Below are positions 1-11,477 of a stretch of DNA of 64,000 nt, one piece after another. Origin of the DNA: Akebia trifoliata. Its lineage: Eukaryota; Streptophyta; Magnoliopsida; Ranunculales; Lardizabalaceae. The notes under the pieces are model-generated. The model was given only the letters and a program-made list of their open reading frames with translations, had not been told where the DNA came from and did not search any database. Where the stretch lies: the NCBI GenBank assembly GCA_017979445.1, contig CM030715.1, forward strand, positions 14,285,660 through 14,349,659, given 5' to 3'. Numbering within the stretch: the first letter of the stretch is position 1; every line of letters starts with the position of its first letter. A program made the position numbers and the translations under genes.

Positions 1-312
1 GTCCGAAAGGCAATACAAGATTAAAGTTAGATTAGAACTTGCAATGTTCATTGAAAAAACCAAATTGCTCAATGTCGGGACAATGAAACACACATTCCAA
101 GAGGAAAAAATAGATGTGTTCCCTACACTCAAATTAATGTGTGTTTTAAATTGCAATAATATCATCTGCAATCTTCACGGATTAGGAGTCTCACTGACAA
201 AATTCATTAAGTTTGACTAAAAAATCAGAAGCTAACAACAGAGTAACACACATAGTGTGAGTGTGTGTGTGTAAAATACAGATTGAGAGAGAGAGAGAAA
301 AATGATACTAAC

Positions 313-497
313 CCAATATCTATATGCAAGAACTTTGGCCGAAACGTTTTGAGAAGGGCAAGAACCCAAACTAATCTGTTTTACAGCCTCAATGTACACC
401 GCCTTGAGATCCTCTCTTGCACTCAATTCCAATGCTAATTGTATCTGATATTCCTTCTCCCCCTCAGGATCCCTTAAAGTGCTTGACCCTGAATCCA
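313..497 (-). pseudogene. EDR1/CTR1-type Raf-like MAPKKK, single exon fragment
   Basis: The minus-strand translation contains the stretch EKEYQIQLALELSARED followed by EAVKQISLGSCP and ending AYRYW. This matches the start of the EDR1 domain found in plant Raf-like MAPKKKs (CTR1/EDR1 group), where this segment precedes the kinase domain. The exon ends cleanly at the YRYW tryptophan with a GTTAGT donor (intron begins at 312). An acceptor (..CTATAG) lies at about 498-500. No other EDR1-domain exon and no kinase domain is visible, so this is an isolated exon with flanking intron sequence, as expected of transposon capture. It is not a working kinase. Confidence 0.65.
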
Positions 498-730
498 CTA
501 TAGTCATAACAACAAACAAAAGAACCTATTTAATAGAAAACAAGTGTCTTACTTGATTATCTCTCAAAAAATAAATAAAAATACTGGCAGAGTTGAGTGT
601 AGTAATGGCCATATTTCAAAGTTCCCAGACGATGTTAGAACTTTGCAATATAGTAGCAGCCCATGTCCACTTCATAAAACCAAATTTTGAAGAATGTAAG
701 TTGGCAGAGTTGTTACAGATCATCTAAATT

Positions 731-914
731 GGTGGAGGAGTTCTATGGGCTGATCTTCTGGAGGAGACATTGAAGCATGATTTAACTCCAAAATCTTGGA
801 CTGACTATTTATTTATAAGTGTGGGTGGGACACTCTTAGTTGGTGGCATTAGTGGGCAAACATTCAAATATGGGCCTCAGATATGTAATGTTCTTGAAAT
901 GGATGTGATAACAA
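731..914 (+). pseudogene. CKX: Cytokinin dehydrogenase (CKX) exon fragment
   Basis: Plus-strand reading gives GGGVLWADLLEETLKH, PKSWTDYL, SVGGTLLVGGISGQTF and YGPQICNVLEMDVIT. This is the FAD-binding (BBE/FAD_binding_4) segment of cytokinin oxidase/dehydrogenase, which degrades cytokinins; family members read [21 protein letters not shown] here. Homology starts just after an in-frame TAA at 725 and stops after DVIT, close to where the first intron of plant CKX genes falls. Only about 61 codons remain, without the N-terminal His-linked flavin site or the C-terminal substrate domain. It lies on the opposite strand to the two other captured fragments, so the three were not captured as one locus. 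Confidence 0.7.
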
Positions 915-1679
915 GTACTAGTTTGAGATCTATGGGGTATAAATTGTACGATGCTTCCCCGATCCATCTGATTTACAGTTGTTAAATATAGTAAATTATA
1001 TGGTCATTATATGCTTGATTGTTCTTTGACCAAAAGCATTCAAACCGATGCAAAGTTTATGGTTTGGTGTGGTATTGTAGTTTTATTCAATTGATTGAGG
1101 GTATTATTTACGATATTATGATAATATACCTTTTGATATTAGTAGGTAAAGTTATAAAAGTTCGGCATTTGGATTTTTCAGGTATGTTTACAAATGATAA
1201 CTATAGCTGTCCTCATCTAATAACTAACCGAACACACGTGCATTTTTTGGTTTTGTTTATGTTTTTACACAATGACTTGTACACTCCATAGAAACAAGTG
1301 TTCAATCTAATATACATACCTATACACATTCCAATACCCCATAGGTTGGAGATGAAGTAGAAGGCTTCATAAAAATACTAGTCTAGATAACAAATAATTT
1401 AGCCACATCTTTGTAAACGATAACGACAAATGATATAGACAACGAATAAGCAAATCTAGGCAGTGAAACAATTTTTTTGCCCATAGACATTGAATTTGGA
1501 ATCTTAACAAAAGGAATGAAGTCAAAGAAATAATATGAAAAATTAGCTTTACTTTGAACATTTGAGTGAATTAGATAGCCAAAGAAAATAAACGATGCAA
1601 AAGAGACAACAATGGGAAAAATATGATTTCGGAGATTCAGTCCAATAAAACTTTCCATGCTAATTAAAAAATGGATTAC

Positions 1680-2474
1680 CTTTCCAACATCATTACGACC
1701 CAAATCAACTAGCATAATGTGCTCAACACATTGCTTTTCATCATTCAACAGTTGCTTCTCTAATATCTCATCTTCTTTGCTTGTCTTACCTCTTCTAACA
1801 GTCCCAACAAGCAATCGGCTAACAGCCTTATTCTGAGAACATAAAGAGGGTTGCACAACTCTAAACCTGACTGTTTTATACCAAAAAGAAGAACATTATT
1901 ATGTTCAAGATTTAATATAAACTATGATGAATAAATTCCTTTCTATGGTATTATAATGCATATAATAAATAGTAAATCCATGAACAACTTGGTTATGTAT
2001 AGTCTACGGAAGACCATTTCTTAGCTCGGTGAGAAAGTCAATTTAGAAGTAAAATTATCTTACTCACCATAAGTAGTTGTATCAGTTCACCTTCTTGACA
2101 CGGGTTGGAATTTCTGGACTTGAAGCCACTAAGATGCATCCCTAGGCCTCATTAAGAAAGAAAATATAATTAAAATCAATATTAACATGCTGAAATTATT
2201 AAACGCTGTAGAGAAAAGTAGACATACTTACAAATACCCCATATGCGGACTTAGATTTACAACTATTAATGGTCTATAAACCTCAAACAGGTCTGGAAAT
2301 GTTTGATGCTCAAAACGTTGGCTTAACACAGCCTGGAATATTTCTTTGGCTAAGATATGTTCTTTAGCCTGCAGTACAACTTTCTTGTATTCCTCACTTG
2401 TCATTGATGACCTCTTTAACGAAGAACCAAAATGGCGAGTATATAAATTCACAGAACCAGAAGCTATCCTTGGG
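1680..2474 (-). pseudogene. ASA: Anthranilate synthase alpha subunit, three captured exons
   Basis: Three minus-strand exons keep their order and introns. Exon 2474-2232 encodes SSMTSEEYKKVVLQAKEHIL and FQAVLSQRFEHQTF, with a GTAAGT donor. Exon ~2147-2091 encodes GCILVASSPEI, TRVKK. Exon 1832-1680 encodes VGTVRRGKT and [15 protein letters not shown], with a GTAATC donor. These are consecutive parts of the chorismate-binding domain of anthranilate synthase component I, the first step of tryptophan synthesis. The middle exon has a frame change with a TAG near 2141 where family members read QARGC. The following exons, with the HISSTV and GTVSGAPKV segments, are absent below 1680, and no N-terminal exons were recognised above 2474. 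Non-functional captured fragment. Confidence 0.75.
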
Positions 2475-2489
2475 CTAACAATAGACAAT

Positions 2490-3953
2490 CAATTCAAATA
2501 TACTGTCAGTGAGTAGTCGTAGGAAACTAATGCAAAGAAGGGTAAATGATCTACTCGTACGGCTATATTCTGTACTTTGGACACTAAAAGTTCTAATTAG
2601 TTCATTCCATCATCAAAGTAAATGAGACTTTAAAAAAATAAAAAACCAAATTCAACACTTATATAAGGCATTAGAAACATCACATTTAGGTATAAGTCTA
2701 AATTTATCATGTTTTTTAATAAAACCAAAATTCAGATATCCTAAACTACAAAGCCATAAATTAGATGACTAAATCCCATAATTTAAAAAAAAAAACTAAC
2801 ATCCCTATTGATTGCATTGGTTATATTTAGTTTAATCATCTTATTGCAACCCATTCAATAAAAGGACTACTATAAGTTCCTTAGATCAATCATTTCTAAT
2901 TTCTACAAAAAAATGAGGAATGAACCATCTAGTATAGAACCTGTTAAATTTTATGTAAAGAAGATGAATAACACTCTTGTGTTAATTGCATGCAACAAAT
3001 TAGCTCAAGTTCTATACAATAGATGTTAAGCTTGCAACAAGTAAATATTAGAGCAAATCTAGAAGCTAAAAAACAAGAATTTGTTATATTTCTGTACATG
3101 AACTGGTACAAGATGAGCAGGGCCACTCTTCTTGTTGTTTTGTTTCAAAGCACTTGATTTGTAACGAATCACTCCTTGTATTCCTATCTAAAATAGCACC
3201 AACCATACTTTTCTAGGGTTATTAAGTCCATGAAAAACCTTCATCTCCACTATTCATTTTTATAACTATTTAAAAAAAAAGAAACCCAAAAATTGGATTG
3301 ATTTATCTAATAAGAAAACAACAATAGTTATTGCCACAAATTCTAAACTACACTTCTATCTTCTTCACCTAAACAACCCCAATGTTGCAATGTAACAACA
3401 GACCTACATATACATTTTTATTTTATAATTTTCCAGTCTTCACAAACACTACTTGACACACATAAATGGCAAGAAAAATAGAGTAAACTATGAATAACAA
3501 GCAGTAACTTCACAACCCCATTTTATTTCTTAATATGGATTGAATAGGGAAGGAACAAAAGGGGGGATATTCTCAAAATTTAAATACAGAAAAAATGGAT
3601 AAAACAAATGAAATCATCACAGATGGTAAACACACCCCACACACAAGCACACCAACAAAGGTTTATCAGGAGAGATAAATATTTTTTTTTTCAAATAACA
3701 AACAATTTGGGGGGAAAATATCTAGGGCAGGATGGCAAACTATCCAGCTTGAACAAAGGTAATTAATTCCCTTCACATAAAAAACAAAGCTTCCAAATAA
3801 TCATTTATATAAGCTAGGCATGTCCAATGAACACTTCTGATATGAACTAAGATGATTAAACACTGGATTCCTTTTGAAAGAAATTTCAGCTCTCATTCCT
3901 CAACAAATCCATCAGTATTGAGCACAGAATATGGTAACTCAATCGATTACAGT

Positions 3954-3988
<35 letters not shown>

Positions 3989-3990
3989 CT
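2490..3990. other. No gene recognised; AT-rich sequence inside the CACTA-like element
   Basis: About 1.5 kb, AT-rich with many short A/T runs and no reading frame resembling a known family. It may be captured intron sequence or element backbone. A (TA)n(GA)n microsatellite sits at about 3954-3990. Confidence 0.5.
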
Positions 3991-3993
3991 CAC

Positions 3994-4320
3994 CGGTAAA
4001 GTGGCAGCGGTGCCAATAAAGTCAAACTGAGATGCTCCAATTTTTAGGGCTTTCAGGTAAAGAGAGAGAGCTCCAATCCTTAGGGCTTTTGGATAAAAAG
4101 TGAGAGAGAGAGAGAGAACCAGAGGACGAGATGAGAGGATCAAAGAGATAGATAGTAAAGGAATCGGGCCAAAGAGCAAATAAAATACTGCAAAAGATTT
4201 GACGGGAAGGAATTGCACCAAAAATTTCAGAGTCGTCGTATTGATCTGGATTTAGCGATAATTTTTCAATCAAAGGAAGAGAGGGAGATCGAGAGTCTCT
4301 AGGGTTCCTGCGAGAAAATC
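3994..4320 (-). other. Possible 5' exon of a transcription unit near the CACTA end
   Basis: On the minus strand this is CT-rich (several CTCTCTCT runs) like a plant 5' leader, and it ends at a strong donor, ACCG|GTGAGC (intron begins at 3993). Short open frames cross it (for example 4273-4022) but resemble nothing I know. Its place next to the terminus and upstream of the captured exons on the same strand fits a promoter-proximal exon that could be spliced to them. No transcript evidence is available. Confidence 0.25.
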
Positions 4321-4592
4321 ATCCAAAAATCATATAGAGAAATTCTTGAACCAAAACAGATTTAGATTCTTTGACGGTTTCGCAAAACAGCCACCCCTAA
4401 TCGTCTCTTTGGAGGCGTTTTGCCAAAAATCGCCTTCATTTTCTGATCGTTTGAGGCGTTTTTTACCGAATGCAGCTGATTTAGTTTCTTAGGAGGTGCC
4501 TGATCTAAAACTGCCATTGATGCGACTGTTAAAGTGGCGCTTCGCTAAATTGCCCTAAAAAAAAGCCTCTAGAAACCCTTTATTTTGTAGTG
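4321..4592 (-). repeat. CACTA terminus and subterminal repeat region
   Basis: Contains the terminal CACTACAAAA (minus strand, outer end 4592) and several related GC-richer words: GGCGTTTTGCC, TTTGAGGCGTTTT, AAAGTGGCGCTTCGC. Degenerate subterminal words next to a CACTA end are the usual transposase-binding region of this superfamily. Confidence 0.6.
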
Positions 4593-6594
4593 TGGTGATA
4601 AGAAACAATAATAAAATATAAATCAGTCTTAGAACAGAAACCCAACAAAGAACATTTTTTAACTACGTAGTCACAAAACTATCTAAACACTAATAATGGG
4701 CAATAACGCCTCATTAGCCAGTAGAAAACATGGAATCAATCAATTATAATAGGTGACAGTGTTGCAACAAAGACCAAATTTACATCAAATTGTAAATAGA
4801 CCTTAGCAGCAGTAATGTGCACAATCATGATCAAGATCAAAAAATGTGGCACAAAAGTGTTGGGTCAATTAGCAATAGCAATCAAATGAAAATGATGTAG
4901 GTAGAACACAATTATAGGTATTAGGAGAAAATGAGATCAACTTATGCATGTAAAAATAATACCAACAAAGGAGATGGCTAATATAAATAGTCATCATGAA
5001 TTCCAAGTTAGATTGAGTAACCATATTCAATACATAGGAGATAAGCAATGATAAGCAAAGCAAGCTTAAAGGAAAAAAAAATCAAATTCAGGATAAAACT
5101 CATGGAATGGATGGAAAATTACTACTCAAGTATGGGATGGTTAACATGTTGCATTCAAGTCTTGGTGATTTATCCAAAAAAATATAAGAGATAGGTCCCT
5201 TTGATATTTTCTTCCATCGAAAATATTTTACGAGGGTATGGTCTTGATGGGTTAATGGAACCTCAATTATAGACTCAATATGGCATAATTAATTTATTCT
5301 AATTGGTAGCAAATTCTGAAGAATGATTGGTTTTAAACACATTTAGTAATAAATGGTGCACATAAACATAAAGAGGTACTGATCATATCTAAAAAACAAA
5401 ACATTTCAGCATTTTTCATCATAGGCTTCATGGATAATGAGATGAATCCATTTCAGCATTTCAGCATTCTAAAAAGCAAAACATTTCAGCATTCTTCATC
5501 ATAGGCTTCATGGACAGTGAGGTGCTGATCATATCTGAAATGTGATCAGTACCTCACATTTCAGCATTCTAAAATATAGAACATTTATATGGAGTCAGAG
5601 GGTCCTAAAAAATTAAAAAAACCAAACTGACCATTTGTTAAGCCTTTTGAATTAGGCCAAAATCGAATTGTTCATCGATCATATTTGAAATGTGATCAAT
5701 ACCTCACATTTCAGCATTCTAAAAAACATAACATTTATATAAGAAGTCCTAACAAAATAATTCAGAAGAAAGGGACATGGATGAACTAATTCAAAGAAGT
5801 CCTAACAAAAAGAAAAAAAAAACCAAATAAGAAAATCTAGGTTTAATGAGATGGAACTTTGAGATTGAAAATGATAAGTGTTCGTTCTTATCAATTTCTC
5901 GATCGACTCCATTCCAAGAGATTACATTGTAATCGATTCCAATAAAAAGGAATCCAAAACCAAGGTGGATACCTATTAACATAACACATATATCTCAAAA
6001 AAATCAGAAAAAAACTCTTTAAAATATAATCAATGAAAAACACCTAAAAACCAACATCAAAATTCTTTAAAAAAATCCCTATAACAGAACTTAAATCATA
6101 TTTTTATAAAAATTGGAAACTTGAAAGTGAAATAAAAGAAACTCGCCTTTGTTCGATTTGAGAAACCCTAATGGCACAAATAATATTTTGAAAGCCTGTA
6201 GAGAATGGGAGAGACGTTGTGTGAGTAAGAGATTAGCTTGAGAGAGATGGAAGAGAAAAGATTGTCTCTTGCAATGAGTTTTCGGTTGAAGTAGAGTAGA
6301 CGATGATCTTGGGGAAGAAGAAGAGACTACAGAGAGGAGTTGGCGGAGTTGATGAGTAATTTTGGGGAAGAAAAAGGGATTCGAGAGAGGAGTTGGGAGC
6401 TACAACGAGAGTGACGCCGTCTGTGCTCTCCTCTGTGCTGAAAATCGATCGAACGAAGTGTTTTAGGTCTGTACTTTCGTTGAAAATTCAAGAAAAGGTG
6501 AAGGTTATTTTGGTTATTACACCTAAACCATTTTTCGGTGAACGGCTTTGCGCAGAAGCAAAATAGAAAAACCCCTCGTTGACGACTCTTGATA
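4593..6594. other. No gene recognised; non-coding AT-rich block with short inverted repeats
   Basis: No coding similarity seen. Two copies of a short palindromic unit (GAAATGTGATC...CTCACATTTC) occur near 5536-5562 and 5687-5712, beside a repeated CATTTCAGCATTCT word (5400-5720). Bases 6140-6480 read on the minus strand like a promoter and 5' leader (purine-rich on plus, ending near GGGTTTCTC on minus). This may be the body of the DNA transposon whose end is at 6732. Confidence 0.4.
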
Positions 6595-6732
6595 AGAGCT
6601 GTATTTCAGCTTTTTTTAATATTAGTAAGAGTTAAAAAAGCCTAAACGAACGGTGCTCATCCGGATTTTTTGGCTTAAAAGTCAAAAAAGCCGATGGAGC
6701 TGGCTTCTGAAGCTGAAACAAACAGCCCTTTA
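6595..6732. mobile_element. Terminus of a DNA transposon (hAT- or PIF-like), inserted in gag
   Basis: On the minus strand the X gag frame runs up to ..GAGGCAACTAAA and then switches to GGGCTGTTTGTTTCAGC, after which no gag homology follows. A GGGCTGTTTG start is typical of hAT or PIF/Harbinger ends. At 6595 the plus strand reads GAGCTGTATTTCAGC, a weak inverted match, so 6595-6732 could be a tiny MITE; but gag does not resume at 6594, so a larger element or a later rearrangement is more likely. Superfamily and left end are unresolved. Confidence 0.4.
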
Positions 6733-7440
6733 GTTGCCTCCAAATCTCTTCTTGAAGTTTCAATCTCGGTACTGTACTTATACTGATGCCAGAAGGCCTT
6801 TGACATGCTCTCCCAGGTGCCCACAGTAACTGGATCTTGAGACATTAGCCAACGTAGTACTGATCCTGATAAAGTTCTTTGAAACAACAATGTCATATGT
6901 TCGTCGATGAGCCCCATAGTGCGCATGTTAGTAACATACACCTTAAGATGTGTTTTTGCACACCCTATACCGCTAAACTCGTCCATTTTCGGCATTACAA
7001 ACTTCTCTGCAAACGAATTCTAGGGATACGGTTCAAAGCTTCAATGCCTGCGGTAATTTTATCGATAGCTTTTATACTCTTCATAGTTGACTCTAATTGA
7101 GACATTCTGTTAGCTAACACTAGATTTTCATCAACATACTCTTCGTCTCCGTCGAGTTCGAAGACTTCACGTGGACGTCTCTCTTCTGCCTCCTTTCCTT
7201 TTGGGTCATCTAAGGGATTGCCCGTTGATTCCGAGGTCTGTTCTAACACTTCCACTTTGCCTTTTATACTGTTGATATCATTGGCAAAGGCTGCCAAGAT
7301 CTTACGGATCTTTATGAGTTCAGATTCTGAATCATCTCTGCTTGTTGACTTGGTACTGTAGCTCATTCTAACCGACTGGACATACGACTCCAACTAGGAG
7401 GTGGGCGCTTGAGTTTGGGCGTAATGATAATCCTATATGA
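6733..7440 (-). pseudogene. Element X gag, N-terminal part, frameshifted and cut off
   Basis: Encodes the N-terminal part of an Ogre-type Gag: a basic start (APKLKRPPP-type region just after an AG at about 7433), a coiled-coil-like stretch IRKILAAFANDINSIKGKVEVL, an acidic patch DGDEEY, then the retrotransposon gag core with GIGCAKTHLKVYVTN, LLFQRTLSG and LRWLMSQD. Compared with the Y copy (60300-60330) one C is missing at about 7009-7013, which shifts the frame after PRIRL. The gene ends at 6733 at the DNA-transposon boundary, so the C-terminal third with the zinc knuckle is lost. The roughly 250-300 bases between this and ORF1 show no gene. Confidence 0.8.
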
Positions 7441-7693
7441 CCCCATCAAAGGTAGATTTAATCAATTTCAGTATTACCCCCTTGATAACATTTTAAAGAA
7501 TCATTTTATTGAGGTTTGTGCACCAATCCATTAATTAATCCATTCACACAATGAACATTCAAAGAAGAAATAAATATTTATTTGAAAAAAAAAATAGTTT
7601 TTTTGAAAATGATTGACAAAGAAATGTTCTTAATAAAAACATCTTTCAACAAATTTGACTTGAACTATTTTTACATGGATGCTTGGCTTTGTC

Positions 7694-8724
7694 TTAATGG
7701 TCATTAGGATTGTTGTCAGGCTTGACCCTCTTAACTCTAACAACTGGCTCTTTGAATTCTGCAGGTCCGTCTGGATACCCTAAGGTGCGCTTGTTCCAAG
7801 CCTTCTCAATGAGGTGCACTAACTTTTCAGTCAAAGGCTCGGGGGAAAAGAAAGATTTGTGTTGAAGTGAAGATAACTCTATAGGTACGTCGTATTGTTC
7901 TGGGATCAAATTAGGATTGTAAAAAGATGTTTCTTCTAAACCGATCAGACGGACATAATAGGATCCTTTGATTCCTAGAACAGGGGGATCAGTCATCCAC
8001 CAAGGGCATCTTAAACCGATATGACGGACAAGACGAGAGTCTAACCATTTGCTCTAAACCTTGACTGAGTTGTGACGCACTAACAGGTTTCTCTTGCAAA
8101 AGTATTCTTGCCCATATTCGAGGTTTGAGGGAATATTTACGATTTTGAGATGATCACAAAGCCACATATAGAGTAAGTAGGGGCTTCCTTTGAAGCTTTC
8201 CCGCTCACCAGTTTTTATGGCATCTAAACCTGAGAAAGTTTCAGCTAAGATGAGAGGTACCGGATTGGCTTTCCTTGAGAGTTGAGAGGCTATATCTATG
8301 AAGGACTTAGTGATAGTTTGACCATCATTATTAGAGGTCAGTATGTATTGGTTAGGATTCCTAGGCACAATCGATAATCTCCAGTAGCTCGCCAGGCTTC
8401 GGGTTTTACATTGACAGGATGACTGCAGGAGCGATACGAGCCCAGTAAATGTACTAAGTCCAATCTCTTGTTATGAACTAAGGTCTTGGCTTCTTCCTTG
8501 GAAATGTTCAGTCCTGTCGCGAGGTCAATAGAATATCCGGTCTTCAATGAGGGCCTGACTAGAGGTCCTGAAGTGAATATCCCCATGATGCCACAATAAT
8601 CCTCGTGAGTGGGGCACAAGTGCATATACCCCATATGGAATATATGAAGATAGGGGTTCCATCGCTTAGCCATAGCACGTAAGAGATTCCAGTCTATCTT
8701 AAACTCGTGGAAGTAGAGAGCACT
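7694..8724 (-). pseudogene. Element X ORF1 (DUF7745 / plant-mobile-domain-like), distal part
   Basis: Extra ORF upstream of gag, as known for Ogre elements; its function is unknown. It resembles the DUF7745/plant mobile domain type by its words MAKRWNPYLHIF, HLCPTHEDYCGIMG, GSPYLLYMWLCDHLK and LIEKAWNKRTLGYP. The reading is broken by a frame change near 8340-8370 and stops near 8050 and 7997. Element B interrupts it at 8724, about 36 codons after its likely start; the first codons continue at 49995-50101. The Y copy (60881-62119) is a close homologue and guides the frame. The domain name is from memory and less certain than the homology between copies. Confidence 0.75.
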
Positions 8725-9269
8725 TGAAATCGCCTCGACCCCGCGGTCATCCTCTAAATAGCATATTAGAGGTCCGATCTACGTATCTCGGGGATTTTTA
8801 AGAAATGGGGAGTCGCCAAGTAGTTTAGGTTTAGGAACCAAAATTAACTCCAAATTGATATGAGTCGGTCCGTGGATCAGAGAGATGGGTAAGGGGTCAG
8901 GTTATGGATTTCGAAAGGTGTTAGGCACCGAACCCGCCTGATCAAGATGATCAGTCTCTACTACGATCCAAAAATATCCTCGGTCAACATTCAAAGACTA
9001 AAAGTCAAACTAGGGTCCAATCATCATCAAATTGCATCGGATTTACTAAACAAATCCTACGATTAAAATAATTACATGATTTAATGAGGCATACATGACA
9101 CCAAAAATTAATGGATCAATTCGATTATATTTTGAACAATACGAAATCGATTTTCAATGCCGCGTATATAAGATGAGTGAATTGGCTCATTGACGATATT
9201 TTATCAAAGAGATTCAATTTTTGAACCATTACATGCATTAAATTCAGTGGGTTAACTCACAAATTTTGA

Positions 9270-10580
9270 GTTGCCACGTGCATTAAATCAGTGAGTTAAC
9301 CACGGGCCTAATTTTAAAATAAAATCGATTCAAATTTTCAATGTCCCAAAAATCAGCGAGTCGACTCGCAATTTGTTAATCAAAAGAATCCTAATTTTTT
9401 GGAATCGCCACGTGTATTAAATCGGTGATTTAACCCACGTGCCTAATTTTTTAAAAAATTCTATTCAAATTCTCAATGTCCCCAAGATCAGTGAGTCGAC
9501 TCGCAATTTGTTAATCATAAGAATCATAATTTTTTTTTGGAATCACCACGTGTATTAAATCGGTGATTTAACCCACGTGCCTAATTTTTAAAAATTCGAT
9601 TCAAATTCTCAATGTCCCCAAAATCAGCGAGTCGACTCGCAATTTGTTAATCAAAAGAATCCTAATTTCTTTTGGAATCGCCACGTGTATTAAATCGGTG
9701 ATTTAATCCACGTGCCTAATTTTTAAAACATTCGATTCAAATTCTCAATGTCCCCAAAGTCAGCGAGTCGACTCGCATTTTTACATCATAAGAATCATAT
9801 TTTTTTTGGAATTGTCACGTGTATTAAATCGGTGATTTAACCCACGTGTCTAATTTTAAAAATTCGATTCAAATTCTCAATGTCCCCAAAAGCAGCGAGT
9901 CGACTCGCAATTTGTTAATCAAAAGAATCCTAATTTCTTTTGGAATCGCCACGTGTATTAAATCGGTGATTTAATCCACGTGCCTAATTTTTAAAACATT
10001 CGATTCAAATTCTCAATGTCCCCAAAGTCAGCGAGTCGACTCGCAATTTTTACATCATAAGAATCATAATTTTTTTTGGAATTGTCACGTGTATTAAATC
10101 GGTGATTTAACCCACGTGTCTAATTTTAAAAATTCGATTCAAATTCTCAATGTCCCCAAAAGCAGCGAGTCGACTCGCAATTTGTTAATCAAAAGAATCC
10201 TAATTTCTTTTGGAATCGCCACGTGTATTAAATCGGTGATTTAATCCACGTGCCTAATTTTTAAAAAATTCGATTCGAATTCTCAATGTCTCCAAAATCA
10301 GCGAGTCGACTTGCAATTTTTATATCATAAGAATCATAAATTTTTTTTCGGAATCGCCACATGTATTAAATCTGTGATTTAACCCACATGCATAATTTTT
10401 AAAAATTTGATTCAAATTCTCAATGTCCCCAAAATCAACGAGTCGACTCGCAATTTGTTAACCAAAAGAATCTTAATTTTTTGGAATCGCCACTTGTATT
10501 AAATCGGTGATTTAATCCACGTGCCTAATTTTTTAAAAAATTCGATTCAAATTTTCAATGTCACCAAAATCAACGAGTTG
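9270..10580 (-). repeat. ~135-bp tandem array, 10 units, in the B 3' LTR
   Basis: Units recur every 132-139 bases (CACGTG-type motif at 9275, 9409, 9547, 9682, 9816, 9950, 10086, 10220, 10359, 10491). Each has a 14-nt palindrome GCGAGTCGACTCGC or a near copy, and an inverted pair CACGTG..TTAAATC-GGT-GATTTAA..CACGTG. Two unit types alternate in the middle (units at 9816/10086 and 9950/10220 are near identical), giving a higher-order repeat of about 270 bp. Confidence 0.9.
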
Positions 10581-11470
10581 ACTAGCAATTTTTATTGTGA
10601 AAATTGATTTTTTATTTTTATCTTTCGTGTACACCAATAATTTTTATTGAGTAGATCAACATTAATGAGTGACATCAAAAGTCGACGAATCGACTCGATA
10701 GACATCAACAATCAATGAACCGGTCCACTAACTTGAAAATAACGAGTTGGCCCAATCAATCTATCAACAAAAATGGTCGAATTGATCCACTAATTTTTTA
10801 AAAAATTAAAAATTGCCATTAATACCACGTATGCCCCCAAAATCAACGGATTAATTCTAAAGCATAAAAATATGAAATCAAGAATCAATAATAATAAAAA
10901 TAAACTAAAAATAAAAAAATAAAAAAAAATAAACAAATGAATAAATAAAATAACTTACCTTTACCAAATAATTTTAGATGCGTGGATTCCTTCAAAAAGA
11001 AATTGAAAAGTTTGTGACACCCAATGATGTTGGAATAGGAGGAGATGATGACCATTGTGGGGTGTCCAATAAATCAAAGAAGGTGCATTGCCAAAAAGAG
11101 AGAGAAATTGTTATTATTTTTTTTATGTAACGAAAGAGTATTGGAGAGAAGTTATACGATTAATGAAGATACAAAAATGGGTAGCAAGATAGATGAAATT
11201 GGAGCTTTAATGGGTGGAATATGATGAAGGTGTGGCTGTAATGGAGATGAAAAAGTTACAGAAATTTTTTTAATGGGGGAAGAAGAAGATAGAAAGTTGC
11301 AAAATTTTTAATGGGGAGGAAGAAGATGGAAAGTTGAAGAACTTTTAATGGGGAGGTTGCTGAATTTTTAATGGGGGAGGAAGAAGATGGAAAGTTGCAG
11401 GTTTTTTGGTTATGGAGGGTAGTAAAAAAACGTCGGCTCGAGTCCCCTTCAATGGTCCCTTGCCTTTTCC

Positions 11471-11477
11471 TTATATA
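11471..11477 (-). promoter_or_regulatory. TATA box of the B 3' LTR
   Basis: TATATAA on the minus strand, preceded by CT-rich DNA (11500-11545) and about 1.6 kb from the LTR start. The matching position in the other LTR reads TATAAAA (48357-48363). Confidence 0.6.

Larger units (their letters stand above)
1..4592 (-). mobile_element. CACTA-like DNA transposon, right-hand part, carrying captured host-gene fragments
   Basis: The end at 4592 reads TTTTGTAGTG on the plus strand, so the element starts CACTACAAAATAAAGGG on the minus strand, the typical CACTA terminus. The outside bases tgg (4593-4595) would be the 3-bp target copy. Inside lie GC-richer subterminal motifs (4370-4560) of the type seen in CACTA elements. 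Further in are pieces of three unrelated genes in both orientations with their introns, which suggests capture of genomic DNA (a Pack-CACTA). No matching left terminus was found, so the element probably continues left of base 1. The class rests on one end only. No transposase was recognised. Confidence 0.6.

Noticed and set aside
3447..3470. CACTACTTGACACAC as a possible left CACTA end
   Set aside because: Only the first six bases match the right terminus (CACTACAAAATAAAGGG), no tgg precedes it, and no inverted subterminal repeats follow.
3886..4273. Two overlapping minus-strand frames near the CACTA end
   Set aside because: Low-complexity Ser/Leu peptides derived from CT repeats. Kept only as a possible 5' exon, not as a gene.
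9270..10580. CRISPR-like look of regularly spaced repeats
   Set aside because: Units are contiguous ~135-bp tandem repeats with conserved spacers, in plant LTR DNA. Not a CRISPR array.
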